Assembly: GCA_005281725.1 (NCBI GenBank)
Contig: SSBO01000012.1
Location: forward strand, 21,158,779-21,222,778
Origin: Wuchereria bancrofti
Lineage: Eukaryota > Nematoda > Chromadorea > Rhabditida > Onchocercidae
Length of the DNA stretch: 64,000 nucleotides
Direction of reading: 5' to 3'
The notes beneath the pieces were generated by a model, which was given only the letters and a program-made list of their open reading frames with translations, was not told where the DNA came from and made no database searches. Position 1 is the stretch's first letter. Each line of letters starts with the position of its first letter. The position numbers and the translations under genes are program-made. Positions 63,800 to 64,000 of this stretch are shown here, in pieces.

Positions 63800-64000
63800 T
63801 AATAACAACAAATGTTCTGTTGTTGTAGCACAGATGATGGTGTGGAACGCAATGAAAACAAATCCCACACTAATATAAAGAATAAAACGAAGTAGGTGAC
63901 AAAATATAGAACTTATGAAAGGTAAAAAAAAATCCGCATGATTTTAAATGTATTCGTAGTGTTGTATCGATGACATTACAACCCCATTTCTGTATGTCAC
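63488..64000. other. Upstream region of the RING-ligase gene
   Basis: Contains an interrupted CAG/CAA run (63773-63812, AGCAGCAACAGCAGCAGCAG then CAACAACAATAATAAC). Both strands meet stops beside it, so it is probably noncoding. No other gene is visible to the window end. Confidence -1.

Noticed and set aside
63773..63812. CAG/CAA run as a poly-Gln coding exon
   Set aside because: Stops occur in frame close by on both strands and no splice signals frame it.

Overview
The window is nuclear DNA from a nematode, most likely a filarial or other spirurid (clade III) roundworm. The evidence is strong AT bias, genes split into many short exons by T-rich introns with GT..AG borders, a profilin of nematode type, and typical nematode families (patched-related protein, TWK-type K2P channel, TTBK-like CK1 kinase, MBOAT sterol acyltransferase). 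There are no viral, plasmid or bacterial genes, no CRISPR array, and no tRNA or rRNA that I can recognise. All gene models were built by hand from open reading, splice-site signals and phase bookkeeping. Every model given as a complete gene has a total exon length divisible by three.

Layout. 0-2.4 kb: 3' end of a glycogenin gene (+). 4.6-5.9 kb: small basic protein (-) with a 25-nt exon. 7.2-8.2 kb: orphan exon-like pieces. 8.3-11.05 kb: 299-aa multi-pass membrane protein (+), followed at 0.44 kb by an 11.5-15.8 kb TTBK/CK1-like kinase (+). 15.8-19.3 kb: intergenic, with microsatellites, a 22-bp minisatellite (about 28 units) and a miRNA-like hairpin. 19.3-21.0 kb: profilin (+) with a possible alternative last exon at 21.5 kb. 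22.3-25.3 kb: membrane-anchored Cys-containing protein (+). 26.9-29.5 kb: secreted Lys-rich protein (+), then after only 38 nt a metallo-beta-lactamase-fold hydrolase (+, 29.5-30.85 kb). 31.7-34.5 kb: SR/basic protein with one C-terminal membrane segment (-). 36.6-37.6 kb: 114-aa single-pass protein (-). 38.8-42.2 kb: MBOAT sterol O-acyltransferase (+). 43.5-45.1 kb: small single-pass protein (+). 45.8-52.6 kb: patched-related (RND) transporter (+, 15 exons). 54.1-58.5 kb: two-pore-domain potassium channel (-), sharing a 271-bp divergent promoter with a small gene at 58.7-59.3 kb (+). 59.8-61.3 kb: 239-aa uncharacterised protein (+). 62.2-63.5 kb: RNF26-like multi-pass RING E3 ligase (-).

The genes are ordinary housekeeping, membrane and signalling genes, with no single shared pathway. 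Sterol/lipid handling (MBOAT acyltransferase, patched-related protein) sits in adjacent loci, but I infer no functional cluster from that.

The most unusual signals are structural. Two unrelated genes have tandem repeats whose unit spans an exon end and its splice donor. The patched-related gene has two long intronic foldbacks and direct repeats flanking one exon. A miRNA-like hairpin lies upstream of profilin. A translatable low-complexity segment in glycogenin is bounded by perfect in-phase splice sites. One pair of genes is separated by only 38 nt.
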